49,647 nucleotides of DNA from Syntrophorhabdus sp. PtaU1.Bin058 (GTDB lineage Bacteria > Desulfobacterota > Syntrophorhabdia > Syntrophorhabdales > Syntrophorhabdaceae), in contig MVRS01000250.1 of assembly GCA_002067975.1 (NCBI GenBank), positions 1 to 49,647 of the forward strand, in the 5' to 3' direction. The position numbers and the translations under genes are program-made. The notes beneath the pieces are model-generated. The model did not search any database, had not been told where the DNA came from, and saw only the letters and a list, made by a program, of their open reading frames with translations. Each line of letters begins with the position of its first letter. Within the stretch, counting starts at the first letter, position 1. Below, in pieces: positions 1 to 7,021 of the stretch.

Positions 1-2
1 AC

Positions 3-74
3 GGCAGGTATGTCCGGATCATCCTTGAAGAGGCCATGAGACTGGAGGCAGCGCTGAAGGAAATGGACAAGTAG
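3..74 (+). CDS. C-terminal fragment of an unidentified protein
   Basis: Frame 3 is open from the window edge to a TAG at 72-74 and encodes 23 residues that look like an amphipathic helix rich in Glu, Leu and Arg (ending EAALKEMDK). The other two forward frames close within about 40 bases, so this is most likely the 3' end of a gene that starts outside the window. No function can be assigned. A 254-bp gap with heptad repeats separates it from hisS. Confidence 0.4.
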   Translation, partial: GRYVRIILEEAMRLEAALKEMDK

Positions 75-103
75 CCGACATACGAGGTGTGAAGAGAGAA
101 CGG

Positions 104-131
104 CCGTAAGGCGTAAGTCGTGAGGCGTGAA
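104..131. repeat. Heptad array, CGTAAGK family
   Basis: Four consecutive 7-bp units (CCGTAAG, GCGTAAG, TCGTGAG, GCGTGAA) with only one or two differences between units. It is the first member of the most abundant intergenic repeat family in this window. No inverted partner arm is visible nearby, unlike most other copies. Confidence 0.8.
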
Positions 132-140
132 GAAACATCC

Positions 141-171
141 GTTCAATGTTCTATGTTCAACGTTCAAGGTT
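141..171. repeat. Heptad array, GTTCAAY family
   Basis: Units GTTCAAT, GTTCTAT, GTTCAAC, GTTCAAG and a partial GTT follow each other with an exact 7-bp period. The same family occurs on the opposite strand at 29225-29252 and as a short remnant at 48131-48146. Confidence 0.8.
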
Positions 172-227
172 GCAACAAAATAGAGGAAACCGATTTCTTT
201 TGTCTCTTTCTCTTCACCTCCTTAATG

Positions 228-255
228 CTGGATACTCGTTGCTGGTTGCTCGATA
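228..255. repeat. Heptad array, CTGGATA/CTCGTTG family
   Basis: Four units (CTGGATA, CTCGTTG, CTGGTTG, CTCGATA) with a 7-bp period. The family recurs in reverse orientation at 47815-47877. The rest of the 75-328 gap holds no gene I can support; hisS must be expressed either from a promoter in it or by read-through. Confidence 0.7.
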
Positions 256-328
256 AATGAAATACTTTTTGAATTGCACCATGATTTATGTTACTAATGA
301 AATGGACTGAGCACATTTTCGACGAACA

Positions 329-1594
329 ATGGAAAAGATAAGGACATTAAGGGGATTCAGGGATATCCTCGGCGAAGACATCGAAAAGTTCAAACGCATA
401 GAAAGCGCCTCGAGGAGGTATCTCGACCTCCTTGGCTTTACTGAGATCGAAATCCCGGTCCTCGAAAGCACAGACCTCTTTGCCAGGAGCATCGGGGATA
501 CGACCGATATCGTGGAAAAGGAGATGTTTACCTTTACCGACCTTGGCGGCGACTCGGTGACGCTCCGGCCGGAGGCTACCGCGGGTGTTGTCAGGGCATA
601 TCTTCAGTCCGGTTTGCATGCGAAGGAAAGGATAAGCAAATTATTCACCATCGGGCCCATGTTCCGGCACGAAAGACCGCAAAAGGGCAGGTTCCGGGAA
701 TTCCATCAGGTTGACGTGGAGGTCTTCGGAACAGACGACCCGTTCATCGATGCGGAGCTTTTATGGATGATCTCCCTCCTCCTGGGGGACCTGGGGATAA
801 AGAGGTATACGATGGAGGTCAACAGCGTCGGCTGCAAGCTTTGCAGGGAGGAGTTCAGGGCTGTCCTCGTATCCTATTTCGAGACAAGACAGGACCGCTT
901 ATGTGAGGATTGTCTGAGGCGGCTTCACAGAAACCCTCTCAGGATATTCGATTGCAAGAACAGGCAGTGTATCGAAGTCAGCAGCGAATCGCCGCTGCTG
1001 TTTGATTATCTCTGTGCAGGGTGCAGCGGCCATTTCCAGGGGTTCCTCGCGCATATGAATGATTTCGGGGTACCCGTCACCGTGAACAAACGGCTTGTCA
1101 GGGGACTTGATTACTATACGAAGACGGTATTCGAGATTACATCGGATGAACTGGGAGCCCAGAAGGCATTTACGGCCGGCGGACGATACGACAACCTTGT
1201 AGAGGAGATGGGCGGCCCGAAGACGCCCGCAATCGGTTTCGCCATTGGAATGGAGAGACTGGCACTCCTCGCGGGCAATGAGGAGGGTCCCCGGAAACCG
1301 GTCTGTTTCTTCGCCTATCTCGGGGAAAAGGCGAAGGCATATCTCCCATTGATGGCAAAAGACTTCATCGGCCAGGGAATGTCATTGCGTTACTCCTATG
1401 AGGGGAAATCACTGAAGTCGCAGATGCGGTATGCCGATGGCCTGGGCGCTGATTTCGTCCTGATCCTCGGCGATGAGGAGATAGAAAGAAAGGTGATCAT
1501 AGTAAGGAACATGAAGGAAAAGGACCAGTTCGAACTACCCCTCGACCCACCCGGGCTCGCAGCAGTACTCAAAGAGCGATTTCGTAAAGAATAA
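329..1594 (+). CDS. hisS: Histidyl-tRNA synthetase
   Basis: Class II aminoacyl-tRNA synthetase that charges tRNA-His in the cytoplasm. The 421 residues are the usual length. Motif 2 lies at about residues 112-127 (FRHERPQKGRFREFHQ), the histidine-specific RGLDYYTKTVFE loop at 258-269 with its conserved Arg258, and class II motif 3 (AIGFAIGMERL) at 301-311. The C-terminal anticodon-binding domain covers roughly 325-421. The ATG at 329 gives the expected N terminus (a TLRGFRDI stretch), although no clear Shine-Dalgarno precedes it. The insertion domain carries several Cys residues (about 169-232), a feature seen in some bacterial HisRS. It stands alone between repeat-filled gaps. Confidence 0.97.
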   Translation: MEKIRTLRGFRDILGEDIEKFKRIESASRRYLDLLGFTEIEIPVLESTDLFARSIGDTTDIVEKEMFTFTDLGGDSVTLRPEATAGVVRAYLQSGLHAKERISKLFTIGPMFRHERPQKGRFREFHQVDVEVFGTDDPFIDAELLWMISLLLGDLGIKRYTMEVNSVGCKLCREEFRAVLVSYFETRQDRLCEDCLRRLHRNPLRIFDCKNRQCIEVSSESPLLFDYLCAGCSGHFQGFLAHMNDFGVPVTVNKRLVRGLDYYTKTVFEITSDELGAQKAFTAGGRYDNLVEEMGGPKTPAIGFAIGMERLALLAGNEEGPRKPVCFFAYLGEKAKAYLPLMAKDFIGQGMSLRYSYEGKSLKSQMRYADGLGADFVLILGDEEIERKVIIVRNMKEKDQFELPLDPPGLAAVLKERFRKE

Positions 1595-1616
1595 AAGATA
1601 GCTGTCGGCAACAGAC

Positions 1617-1645
1617 CCGTAAGTCGTAAGGCGTCAGTCGTAAGG
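1617..1645. repeat. Heptad array, CGTAAGK family (left arm)
   Basis: Units CCGTAAG, TCGTAAG, GCGTCAG, TCGTAAG and trailing G residues. It pairs as an inverted repeat with the array at 1860-1887; the two arms enclose the 83-bp palindromic element and a GCATAGC-type array. Together they fill the gap between hisS and the converging membrane-protein gene. Confidence 0.85.
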
Positions 1646-1698
1646 GGAAACTGCAGCCGAGAGCGGAAAAGCAAAGAGCTAAGGGTTTTTATTATATC

Positions 1699-1781
1699 GT
1701 CGTTGCGAGCGGAGCGCGGCAATCTTATTCAATTGGTCATACCCCTGAGATCGCCACGTTGCTTACACTCTTCGCGATGAC
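1699..1781. repeat. 83-bp imperfect palindromic element, copy 1
   Basis: Begins GTCGTTGCGAGCGGAGCG and ends TTCGCGATGAC, so the termini are inverted complements of each other. The reverse complement of 48215-48297 matches it along its whole length, exactly 83 bp, with most differences in the centre. Similar GTCATTGCGAGGAGCGAAG-type palindromes are known as dispersed repeats in diverse bacterial genomes. It encodes nothing and resembles a REP/MITE-like unit. Confidence 0.85.
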
Positions 1782-1821
1782 GATAAAGAATGAAACTTTT
1801 CGCGATGGCCCACGGTTGTCA

Positions 1822-1850
1822 CGCTATGCTCCATGCCCTTTGCGTCACGC
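1822..1850. repeat. Heptad array, GCATAGC family
   Basis: Units CGCTATG, CTCCATG, CCCTTTG, CGTCACG read with a 7-bp period; on the other strand this is a GCATAGC-like array. The same family flanks the second 83-bp palindrome at 48174-48202, so the two elements share their repeat context. Confidence 0.65.
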
Positions 1851-1859
1851 TTTAATCCA

Positions 1860-1887
1860 CTCACGACTTACGCCTTACGACTGACGG
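1860..1887. repeat. Heptad array, CGTAAGK family (right arm)
   Basis: Inverted copy of 1617-1645: units CTCACGA, CTTACGC, CTTACGA, CTGACGG. It stops just before the stop codon of the leftward gene that ends at 1890. Confidence 0.8.
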
Positions 1888-1889
1888 AT

Positions 1890-2327
1890 TTATTCCTTTC
1901 CGCCCTCAGGCGTTCTGAATATCCTGCTCCTGTGGATGGCATAGGTAAGGATGATGGCGAGGACAAAACGGAAGGCTATCAGAATGAATCCGTTTGCGCC
2001 GATGACGACAAAGATGAGCGTATCCTCGATCATCGCATGGCAGATCGAGAGGAAGAGCAGGATAAGGAAGGCCTCCTTTTTGCCGATATCCGACGTGCGG
2101 ATTGAGTGGATGATCACGCCTGCCCCATAGGTAAGACCTATGATAATGCCGGTCACGAGGGGGACGAGACCGCTTCGGGATATCCCGAGAAAGGCAAAAT
2201 GTTTCTTTGAGAGCCCCGAACCCCTGCCTTTCAGAAATTCATGAAAGATACTGAGAGGCAGTATGATCAAGAAAAGCTTTACGGATAAGATCAACGAATC
2301 TTTGAGGGCTACGAGAACAGTTTCCAT
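1890..2327 (-). CDS. Nucleoside-recognition (Gate) domain membrane protein, second of a pair
   Basis: 145-residue integral membrane protein with four or five hydrophobic segments. It resembles the Gate/nucleoside-recognition family that includes SpmA/SpmB and the YjiH-type proteins; the conserved-looking part is the glycine-rich hairpin around residues 55-75 (LVTGIIIGLTYGAG). Its ATG lies inside the end of the upstream gene (19-bp overlap), so the two are translationally coupled and probably form one heterodimeric membrane unit. Substrate is unknown. The cotranscribed FadL-like porin suggests a role in moving a small or hydrophobic compound, but that is inference. Confidence 0.7.
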   Translation of the reverse strand: METVLVALKDSLILSVKLFLIILPLSIFHEFLKGRGSGLSKKHFAFLGISRSGLVPLVTGIIIGLTYGAGVIIHSIRTSDIGKKEAFLILLFLSICHAMIEDTLIFVVIGANGFILIAFRFVLAIILTYAIHRSRIFRTPEGGKE

Positions 2328-2749
2328 ATAATGTTCAGCATCACTCCTGACAAAAGACTGAAAAAGACCCGGGCAAACATTAAAACCCAGGCATTTACAC
2401 CGGTCTGTTTTGTGACGGCGGTTTCAAGGGGAAGACTATGGGATATTCCAAGGACCAGGGCAGCGATCGTTATGTCCTTTGCCGACAGATCAAGGGGTGT
2501 GATCACGGCGATTGCCGCATAGAGATTGATGAAGTATCCAGCCATAAGGCCAAGGGCAGCCTCTCCCGGCAGCCCGATAAGCTGCATAAAAGGCTTGAAA
2601 AAGTCGCTTATGACGGGGATAAGGCCAGTCTTTTTTATAAACTCTATGACGATATAGAAGGGTACTATTACCTTTACCATGGTGAAAGTAACGGCGATGC
2701 CGTTGACAAAGCCCTTCCTGAGGACCGGTAGATAATTATCACTTTTCAT
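2309..2749 (-). CDS. Nucleoside-recognition (Gate) domain membrane protein, first of a pair
   Basis: 146 residues with hydrophobic segments near 20-40, 60-85, 90-110 and 120-143. The sequence around residues 48-76 (FMQLIGLPGEAALGLMAGYF) is typical of the Gate family, in which a conserved GLPGE-like turn precedes a glycine-rich helix. It is homologous in type to the next gene, so the pair looks like a split two-domain protein. It follows the FadL-like gene by 35 bp on the same strand and overlaps its partner by 19 bp. In spore formers SpmA/SpmB act in spore core dehydration; nothing here suggests sporulation, so only the family name is safe. Confidence 0.7.
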   Translation of the reverse strand: MKSDNYLPVLRKGFVNGIAVTFTMVKVIVPFYIVIEFIKKTGLIPVISDFFKPFMQLIGLPGEAALGLMAGYFINLYAAIAVITPLDLSAKDITIAALVLGISHSLPLETAVTKQTGVNAWVLMFARVFFSLLSGVMLNIIWKLFS

Positions 2750-2784
2750 CGGCTGTTATATGATAACCGAATATAGTCTCGCTG

Positions 2785-4014
2785 TCACCTGTTGTAAGTG
2801 ACGGATACAAAGATGAGGTGTGCAAAGTTGCCATAGGTCCCTCTAAGCGGGACAATGCTCCGTGTCGATTCGGCCCTTTCAAAAAATGTTGCCTGGTACC
2901 CGATGTCAACCTTGAGACGGTCGCTGCCGAGCGTTGCCCCGATGGTGAAGATATTTCTTGTGGCATCGGGCAATTCAGGCCCCAGTGTCTGTGCCGGCAC
3001 AGGGGTCCTGTCGTACATATATCCGCCCCTGATCCCGAAATGTTTTGTCCATTGGTAATTGAGACCGAAGGCGATACTTGGCGTGTTCCTCCAGTTTTTA
3101 CCGTAGTATGCATCGGCTGTGCCGTTGGCCGAAGTGACCCTGTAACCCCGCAGAGAAGACCAGCCGGTGTAGAGGATATCCCCTTCGATCGTCAGGGGAC
3201 CTATGTCTTTTGCTACGCCGAAGACAGCGAGAGACGGGAGGGTGATCTTTGTGGAGACCCCCGTTGCAGAGGAGGCAAGCGGAGGCGGTATATGAAGTGT
3301 CGCCTTCCCGTCATACCTGATCGGTATCGCCGACCGGTATGTAAGGGAGAGGGTAAATTTCGCAGGTAATGTAAAGGTACAACCCACATTATAACCGATG
3401 CCTTCCCCTTCTCCCCGAAGCCTTGCGTTCCCGTCAGAAAGCCCGATGGCGCTGAGGTTGACGGCGTTTTTCATCGTTACCGAACTTTGTACGTGTGAGA
3501 TGCCGAAACCGAAGGAGAGATAATCGCTGACCCTGTATGCAATAACGGGATTGACAAAGGTTGTTTTTATCTCCGCGAATGTTATAACGTATCTGCCGGT
3601 CCAGTTATCCGGCCATTCCGTGGAAAGACCGAAGGGAGAGAATATCCCGACGCCGAATGAAAGGTCCCCTTTTGTGTATTTTAAAAAAACGGCCGGCAGG
3701 TGGTGTATTGCCGCCTTTGCGTACGTTTTCCGGCCTCCGCGATATTCTTTGAAATATGTTGTTGGAACGATGATAGTATCTCCCGCGGAACCCCCGAAGC
3801 CTTTCTGATAGGGAAGCTGTGCAGGGTTGTAGAACACGGCCGACGGGTTGTTGATTGACGATACTACCGCCATCCCCATTCCATTCGCCCTTGCATCCTG
3901 GTTGTAGATGAGGAATGCCGCACCCGATACCTCACCGGCCATGCCAAGGAGCAACAGCACTATAATATTACCTATTATGGTTTTGACACCAGTCTTGTGA
4001 TACGTAAAAAGCAT
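2785..4014 (-). CDS. OmpP1/FadL/TodX family outer-membrane transport protein
   Basis: 409-residue predicted outer-membrane beta-barrel. A hydrophobic signal segment (about residues 12-31) ends near a VSGAA cleavage site. The mature N terminus carries the family hallmark, an N-terminal hatch region with NGMGMA and NNPSAVFYNPAQLPY. The rest alternates polar and hydrophobic residues as beta strands do, and the C terminus ends in a strand with terminal aromatic/Arg residues (VSVTYNR) like other barrel proteins. Family members take up long-chain fatty acids or aromatic hydrocarbons. It is the first gene of a leftward operon with the two Gate-domain proteins. The ATG is preceded by a G-rich stretch very close to the start, so a start a few codons later is possible. 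Confidence 0.85.
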   Translation of the reverse strand: MLFTYHKTGVKTIIGNIIVLLLLGMAGEVSGAAFLIYNQDARANGMGMAVVSSINNPSAVFYNPAQLPYQKGFGGSAGDTIIVPTTYFKEYRGGRKTYAKAAIHHLPAVFLKYTKGDLSFGVGIFSPFGLSTEWPDNWTGRYVITFAEIKTTFVNPVIAYRVSDYLSFGFGISHVQSSVTMKNAVNLSAIGLSDGNARLRGEGEGIGYNVGCTFTLPAKFTLSLTYRSAIPIRYDGKATLHIPPPLASSATGVSTKITLPSLAVFGVAKDIGPLTIEGDILYTGWSSLRGYRVTSANGTADAYYGKNWRNTPSIAFGLNYQWTKHFGIRGGYMYDRTPVPAQTLGPELPDATRNIFTIGATLGSDRLKVDIGYQATFFERAESTRSIVPLRGTYGNFAHLIFVSVTYNR

Positions 4015-4129
4015 CCCCCTGCTAAGCTGCTTTACTCTGACTGAATAACATGAAGGTCTGAAAAAGACAATAGAGAAAATATTTTGTAGCGATTTTTTGT
4101 TTTATTTAATAGAATAAGATATACGTAGA

Positions 4130-5053
4130 ATGATATATACAGTTACCCTAAACCCATCCCTTGACAGAATCATAGAAGTGGAAGAACTCATGTATGATGA
4201 TGTCAATGAGGTTGTTGAAGAGAAAAGGTATCCAAGCGGCAAAGGGATAGATGTCTCAAGGGTTATCAGGGAACTTGGCGGTCAGAGTATCGCACTCGGT
4301 TTCATCGGCGGGTATAACGGCCTGGAACTGGAGGGCAGGCTTGTAAATGAAGGTATTCTCTGCGATTTCACAGAGATCCACGATGAGACAAGAACAAACG
4401 TTATCATCTATCAGAGGAAAAAGAAACTCCAGACCTTGTTAAGCACACAAGGACCTTTAGTCAATGAAACGGAAAGTGCGGCCTTTTTCAGGAAGATCCA
4501 GGGGATACCGGCGAACAGCATTATGGTGATAAGCGGCAATATCCCGGCCGGTGTGAACGAGGGCTTTTATGCACAGCTTGTTACTACATTAAAAGGAAAA
4601 AATGTCAGGATGTTTCTCGATACCGATGGAGAGGCTTTGCAGATAGGGGTCGATGCCGGGCCGTATCTTATAAAACCCAATATCCACGAATTCAGCCGGC
4701 TTGTGAAAAAGAATATCGTTGAGATCGACGATATAGTAAAATATGCAAAACCTTATGAAAATATAGTAGAATATATTGTTGTATCCATGGGGGCAAGGGG
4801 GGTCGTGGGCATATCGGGGAAAGGGAATTTCCATGCCGCACCGCCAAAGGTGAAGGTAAGGAGTTCTATCGGCTCCGGGGATTCGCTTCTGGCGGGCGTT
4901 GTCTATGTGCTAAGCGATGGCGGTACCTTCGAGGATGCCCTTGTGCAGGGTGTGGCATGTGGAACGGCACGAGCCTTAAACCCTGGCAATGACCTTTGCA
5001 CAAAAGAAGATGTTGATTTTATAAAAAAAGATGTTATTATTAAAAAAATTTAA
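4130..5053 (+). CDS. PfkB-family sugar kinase (1-phosphofructokinase/tagatose-6-phosphate kinase type)
   Basis: 307 residues, the normal size for the FruK/LacC/PfkB branch of ribokinase-like kinases. The N terminus (MIYTVTLNPSLDR) is characteristic of this branch. PfkB signature 1 lies near 36-50 (SGKGIDVSRVIRELG, with Ser where GGKG is common) and signature 2 near 246-257 (SIGSGDSLLAGV), with Asp251 as the probable catalytic base. It should phosphorylate a phosphosugar such as fructose 1- or 6-phosphate using ATP. No PTS or other sugar gene adjoins it, so a role in central glycolytic flux (PfkB-like) is as likely as fructose catabolism. It is divergent from the FadL-like gene. Confidence 0.85.
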   Translation: MIYTVTLNPSLDRIIEVEELMYDDVNEVVEEKRYPSGKGIDVSRVIRELGGQSIALGFIGGYNGLELEGRLVNEGILCDFTEIHDETRTNVIIYQRKKKLQTLLSTQGPLVNETESAAFFRKIQGIPANSIMVISGNIPAGVNEGFYAQLVTTLKGKNVRMFLDTDGEALQIGVDAGPYLIKPNIHEFSRLVKKNIVEIDDIVKYAKPYENIVEYIVVSMGARGVVGISGKGNFHAAPPKVKVRSSIGSGDSLLAGVVYVLSDGGTFEDALVQGVACGTARALNPGNDLCTKEDVDFIKKDVIIKKI

Positions 5054-5127
5054 TTTACTTATTGCAAATGATATTATATATGTATTTTATAAGGTTTAAG
5101 AATAATAACGAAAGGAGGTGAAAGTAG

Positions 5128-5334
5128 ATGAAGAAGCTTGTTATGTTGTTTGTTGCTGTTGCATTTTTTGCGACAGTTACATTAATGGGATGCGGACCAA
5201 CACAGGAACCACCGAAGCCGGCACCTAAGGAAGAAGCGAAACCAGCAGCACCAGAACCGGAGAAGACAGCACCAGCCCCGGCACCGGAGAAACCGGCTGA
5301 AAAACCAGCAGCACCAGCACCAGAGAAAAAATAA
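5128..5334 (+). CDS. Small Pro/Ala/Glu/Lys-rich lipoprotein
   Basis: 68 residues: a signal peptide with lipobox LMGC (Cys at about 22), then a tail made almost entirely of Pro, Ala, Glu and Lys in PAPEK/PEKP-like repeats. It has a strong ribosome site (AAGGAGGTG) seven bases before the ATG. Such low-complexity tails are thought to span or thread the periplasm; the tail resembles the Ala/Pro linker of the next gene product, Pal. It is probably a tiny periplasmic lipoprotein of the outer or inner membrane. No enzymatic role is apparent. An AT-rich stretch at about 5060-5092 may hold its promoter. Confidence 0.8.
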   Translation: MKKLVMLFVAVAFFATVTLMGCGPTQEPPKPAPKEEAKPAAPEPEKTAPAPAPEKPAEKPAAPAPEKK

Positions 5335-5347
5335 CGCTTGCATATGA

Positions 5348-5377
5348 GGGTATATCCTTCGAAAGGAGGATATACCC
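5348..5377 (+). other. Strong intergenic hairpin without U-tract
   Basis: Perfect 11-bp arms GGGTATATCCT (5348-5358) and AGGATATACCC (5367-5377) around an 8-base loop. The 3' arm includes an AGGAGG-like run, but the next bases are AAAATTATG instead of a U-tract, so it is not a standard terminator. It lies between the small lipoprotein and pal. It could protect the upstream transcript end, set the ratio of the two products, or hide a ribosome site. Confidence 0.6.
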
Positions 5378-5402
5378 AAAATTATGAAGGAAGGGGTGGA
5401 GT

Positions 5403-5924
5403 ATGAAAATTAAATCATTCGGTCTTGTATTAATGGTTGCGGTTATGGCAGTTGCATTAAGCGGGTGCGGCTGCTTCTATCAGCAGATGAAAGGTGAAAC
5501 TCCTGCGCCTGCAGCCCCGGCAGCAAAAGCAGTATCGCCTGAGGCAAAAACGGCAATGCCAGTGACAAAAGCAGCCCCGGCGGCACCAATGGTCGGTCTC
5601 AACGACATCAACTTTGACTTTGATAAGTATAACATCAGAGCGAACGATGCCGAGATCCTGAAGAAGGATTATGAATGGATGATGGCAAATCCCGGCAAAA
5701 AGATAAAGATTGAGGGAAACTGCGACGAAAGAGGTACGGTGGAATACAACCTCGTCCTCGGACAGAAAAGGGCTGACGCGACGAAGAACTTCCTCGTCAA
5801 TCTCGGTGCAGATGGAAAATCAATCGGGACAGTCAGCTATGGCAAAGAAAGACCTCTCTGCGCTGAACACAACGAGGCGTGCTGGGCAAAGAACAGAAGG
5901 GCCCACTTCGTACCGGCTCAGTAA
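5403..5924 (+). CDS. pal: Peptidoglycan-associated lipoprotein Pal (OmpA family)
   Basis: 173 residues. A signal peptide ends in lipobox ALSGC with Cys22, followed by an Ala/Pro/Lys linker to about residue 62 and an OmpA domain from about 65 to 172. The domain shows the peptidoglycan-binding features: INFDFDKY near 69-76, GNCDERGTVEYNLVLGQKRA near 105-124 (the usual GHCDERGT with Asn instead of His), and NRRAHF near 164-169. Pal anchors the outer membrane to peptidoglycan as part of the Tol-Pal system; tol genes are not in the window. The ribosome site is a GGAAGGGGTGG stretch ahead of the ATG. A terminator lies just downstream. Confidence 0.93.
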   Translation: MKIKSFGLVLMVAVMAVALSGCGCFYQQMKGETPAPAAPAAKAVSPEAKTAMPVTKAAPAAPMVGLNDINFDFDKYNIRANDAEILKKDYEWMMANPGKKIKIEGNCDERGTVEYNLVLGQKRADATKNFLVNLGADGKSIGTVSYGKERPLCAEHNEACWAKNRRAHFVPAQ

Positions 5925-5928
5925 GTTA

Positions 5929-7020
5929 TTGAACGATGAGGAGGGTAGTTCCCCTGCCCTCCCTTTTGTTTACAGCGCCGAAGCGCTGTCGAAGTTCATA
6001 TCATTAAATCCAGACCAGAAAAATGTAATAAAACAGGTGTGCCTTATCCACCCCTTCAGGATACCTCTCTTTTACCTTAAGCTCATGGACAGCAGCAACC
6101 CCTTCTGCCCGATACGGCAGCAGGCAATACCGTCCGCAGAGGAGTTGAGGGAAGAAGGGGACGATGACCCGCTGAAAGAGAAGGATATCTCGGTCACACC
6201 TGTTTTGATGAAGAGATACCCGGGCAGGGCCGTTTTTCTGATAAGCTCGGAATGCGCGATGTATTGCAGGTTCTGCAACAGGAGGAGGGTTGCCGGGAAA
6301 GGATGGGATCCGGGAGAATTTTTTGAGGAATCCTTCGGATATCTGGATAGCGATACGACAATCCGGGAGGTCATACTTTCAGGCGGTGATCCCTTCATGA
6401 TCCCGCCGGATTTACTGGATGATATTCTGTCGAGGTTGAGGGCAATGGGGCACATACGGACGATCCGGGTCAGTACAAGGGTACCCGTTGTCGATCCCGC
6501 AAGGATGACAGGGGAACATTTCCGGATAGTGAAAAGACATGAACCGTTATGGGTCGTGATTCACATAAACCATCCGCTGGAAATAACCCCGGAATTCCTT
6601 GAAAACGTGAAGAGATTCAGAGACGCCGGGAGCGTCATGGTCAGCCAGACGGTACTTCTGAGAAACATCAATGACTGCGAGAATATCCTGTTGAAGCTCT
6701 TTGAGACCCTTGTGGCAGCAGGCGTGAAACCCTATTACCTCTTCCAGCTCGATGAGGTGAAGGGTGCACAGCATTTCAAGGTCAGGCTTGAAAAGGGTAT
6801 CAGGATAATGAGGGCCTTACGGGCAAAGGCATCGGGCCTGGCAATACCGCAATATGCCGTTGATATTACGGGAGGCCTGGGCAAGGTCCCCGTTGATTAC
6901 GTATACCTGAAAGAGAGAAAGGGCAAGAGGGCTTACATAGAAAACCTGTCGGGTATTAAAGGCGTCTATGCGGATGATGGACAGGAGAGCAGGTGCAGTA
7001 AATGCGGATTGTGTAAATAG
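5929..7020 (+). CDS. KamA-family radical SAM aminomutase (lysine 2,3-aminomutase / EpmB-like)
   Basis: Radical SAM, PLP-dependent aminomutase type. With a TTG start at 5929 it has 363 residues. The [4Fe-4S] cluster motif is CAMYCRFC (Cys109, 113, 116), followed by NRRR, SGGDP near 143 and an ITGGLGKVPVDYV stretch that aligns with the lysine-binding part of KamA. The end carries CSKCGLC (356-362), like the zinc-binding cysteines of tetrameric KamA. Start is uncertain: homology (HPFRIPLFYLKLMD) runs upstream of the ATG at 6085, so translation must begin at TTG 5929 or GTG 6037; the frame stays open back into pal. It may convert L-lysine to beta-lysine, either for osmolyte/catabolic use or for EF-P modification with EpmA at 48478. 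Confidence 0.85.
   Translation: MNDEEGSSPALPFVYSAEALSKFISLNPDQKNVIKQVCLIHPFRIPLFYLKLMDSSNPFCPIRQQAIPSAEELREEGDDDPLKEKDISVTPVLMKRYPGRAVFLISSECAMYCRFCNRRRVAGKGWDPGEFFEESFGYLDSDTTIREVILSGGDPFMIPPDLLDDILSRLRAMGHIRTIRVSTRVPVVDPARMTGEHFRIVKRHEPLWVVIHINHPLEITPEFLENVKRFRDAGSVMVSQTVLLRNINDCENILLKLFETLVAAGVKPYYLFQLDEVKGAQHFKVRLEKGIRIMRALRAKASGLAIPQYAVDITGGLGKVPVDYVYLKERKGKRAYIENLSGIKGVYADDGQESRCSKCGLCK
5940..5971 (+). terminator. Intrinsic terminator after pal, inside the 5' end of the kamA-type frame
   Basis: Stem GGAGGGTAG (5940-5948) pairs with CTGCCCTCC (5954-5962) with one G-T pair, loop TTCCC, followed by CTTTTGTTT. This is a textbook rho-independent terminator placed 16 bases after the pal stop codon. 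It overlaps the first codons of the next gene if that starts at TTG 5929. Confidence 0.75.
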
Positions 7021-7021
7021 A

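Noticed and set aside
1833-2105. Open frame starting in the heptad repeats after hisS
   Set aside because: It translates repeat sequence and the antisense of the Gate-domain gene; highly charged with no recognisable domain.
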